DNA from: an uncultured Eubacteriales bacterium
Lineage (GTDB): Bacteria; Bacillota; Clostridia; Peptostreptococcales; Anaerovoracaceae
Direction: 5' to 3'
Length of the DNA stretch: 5,896 nt
Assembly (NCBI GenBank): GCA_902797345.1
Contig: CADBSL010000207.1
Location: 1-5,896, forward strand
Shown here: positions 5,657 through 5,896 of the stretch, piece by piece
How positions within the stretch are numbered: the stretch's first letter is position 1
Layout: every line of letters starts with the position of its first letter
Made by a program: the position numbers and the translations under genes
The notes under the pieces: generated by a model
Database searches by the model: none
What the model saw: only the letters and a program-made list of their open reading frames with translations
Told to the model about the DNA's origin: nothing

Positions 5657-5659
5657 AAT
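5631..5659 (+). promoter_or_regulatory. Promoter of the NifX-like gene
   Basis: TTGATG (5631-5636, 4 of 6) and TAGAAT (5654-5659, 5 of 6) are spaced by exactly 17 bases. Transcription would start near 5666, giving a leader of only about 18 bases before the TTG start. An inverted repeat overlies both elements. Confidence 0.5.
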
Positions 5660-5669
5660 TCTATGTGTT

Positions 5670-5676
5670 AGGAGGG
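5670..5676 (+). promoter_or_regulatory. Ribosome binding site fixing the TTG start of the NifX-like gene
   Basis: AGGAGGG lies seven bases before the TTG at 5684. The protein's family similarity begins at that codon, so both signals agree. The first two bases are shared with the third GTGTTAG copy. Confidence 0.75.
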
Positions 5677-5683
5677 ATATAAA

Positions 5684-5896
5684 TTGAAAATTGCAGTAAC
5701 TTTTGAAAACGGAGAAGTTTTTCAGCATTTTGGACATACAGAACAATTCAAGGTCTATGAAGTGGAAGACGGGAAAGTCGTCTCTTCCCAGATCATCGGT
5801 TCCGGCGGTACCGGGCACGGTGCCCTGGCGGGGGTTTTGTCCGATCAGGGGATCAGCGTGCTGATCTGCGGAGGCATCGGCGGAGGCGCGCAGGAA
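5684..5896 (+). CDS. NifX/NifB-type dinitrogenase iron-molybdenum cofactor-binding family protein, N-terminal part
   Basis: The first 71 residues are visible; the rest runs off the right edge. The reading begins MKIAVTFENGEVFQHFGHTE, then FKVYEVEDGKVV and a glycine-rich segment ending in LICGGIGGGAQE. This is the start of the small RNase H-like domain of NifX, NafY and stand-alone relatives of about 100-130 residues, which bind FeMo-cofactor-like or other metal clusters. The histidine in QHFGH (residues 15-18) is typical of the family's ligand region. Stand-alone copies are common in anaerobes without nitrogen fixation, and no nif gene is visible here, so a nitrogenase role should not be assumed. 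The start is TTG. The gene is 84 bases after the flavoprotein and seems to have its own promoter with an inverted repeat, so it may be controlled separately. Confidence 0.83.
   Translation, partial: MKIAVTFENGEVFQHFGHTEQFKVYEVEDGKVVSSQIIGSGGTGHGALAGVLSDQGISVLICGGIGGGAQE

Overview
The window looks like ordinary chromosome from an anaerobic, low-to-mid-GC Firmicute, most likely a member of the Clostridia. The grounds are strong AGGAGG-type ribosome binding sites, several TTG starts, an ECF-type S component, a cysteine-rich FMN-reductase-like flavoprotein and a NifX-like protein of the kind common in strict anaerobes. No rRNA, tRNA, CRISPR array, transposase or phage gene was seen. The genus cannot be named from the sequence alone.

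Layout. Bases 1-969 hold the C-terminal part of an IlvD/Edd-family dehydratase, cut by the left edge. It is followed 17 bases later by a small FMN-binding split-barrel protein (987-1379). Bases 1380-1953 are a decayed patch. They carry two TATAAT boxes, a C-terminal fragment of a GHL10-type glycosyl-hydrolase-like protein (1469-1855) and, after its stop codon, what looks like the tail of a GNAT acetyltransferase gene. Next come a two-helix potassium-channel protein (1954-2367, TTG start) and a DsrE-like protein (2462-2827). The convergent gap 2828-2960 contains inverted repeats, including a good terminator for the minus strand.

On the minus strand are an ECF transporter S component (3500-2961) and, upstream of it, a 35-residue single-helix membrane protein (3693-3586) with a near-perfect Shine-Dalgarno. 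The two may form an operon. Facing away from them, an AT-rich intergenic stretch leads into a plus-strand unit. Its first gene is a 382-residue fusion of a complete TetR-type regulator with a RimJ/RimL-like GNAT acetyltransferase (3802-4950). A flavodoxin/FMN-reductase-like protein with a four-cysteine cluster follows 19 bases later (4970-5599). Beyond it a NifX/NifB-type cluster-binding protein begins (5684 onward, cut by the right edge). It appears to have its own promoter, with an 8-bp inverted repeat over the -35/-10 region.

How the genes fit together. The right half is a plausible regulated redox unit: a sensor/regulator with an attached acetyltransferase, a flavin reductase with a possible Fe-S site and a metal-cluster-binding protein. 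The partnership is inferred from position only. The left half is a loose string of unrelated small genes and remnants, typical of a genome region that has lost and rearranged genes. The points most worth a second look are the TetR-GNAT fusion, the unlisted small membrane protein, the GNAT-tail remnant after the GHL10 fragment, and the repeat-rich control region before the NifX-like gene.
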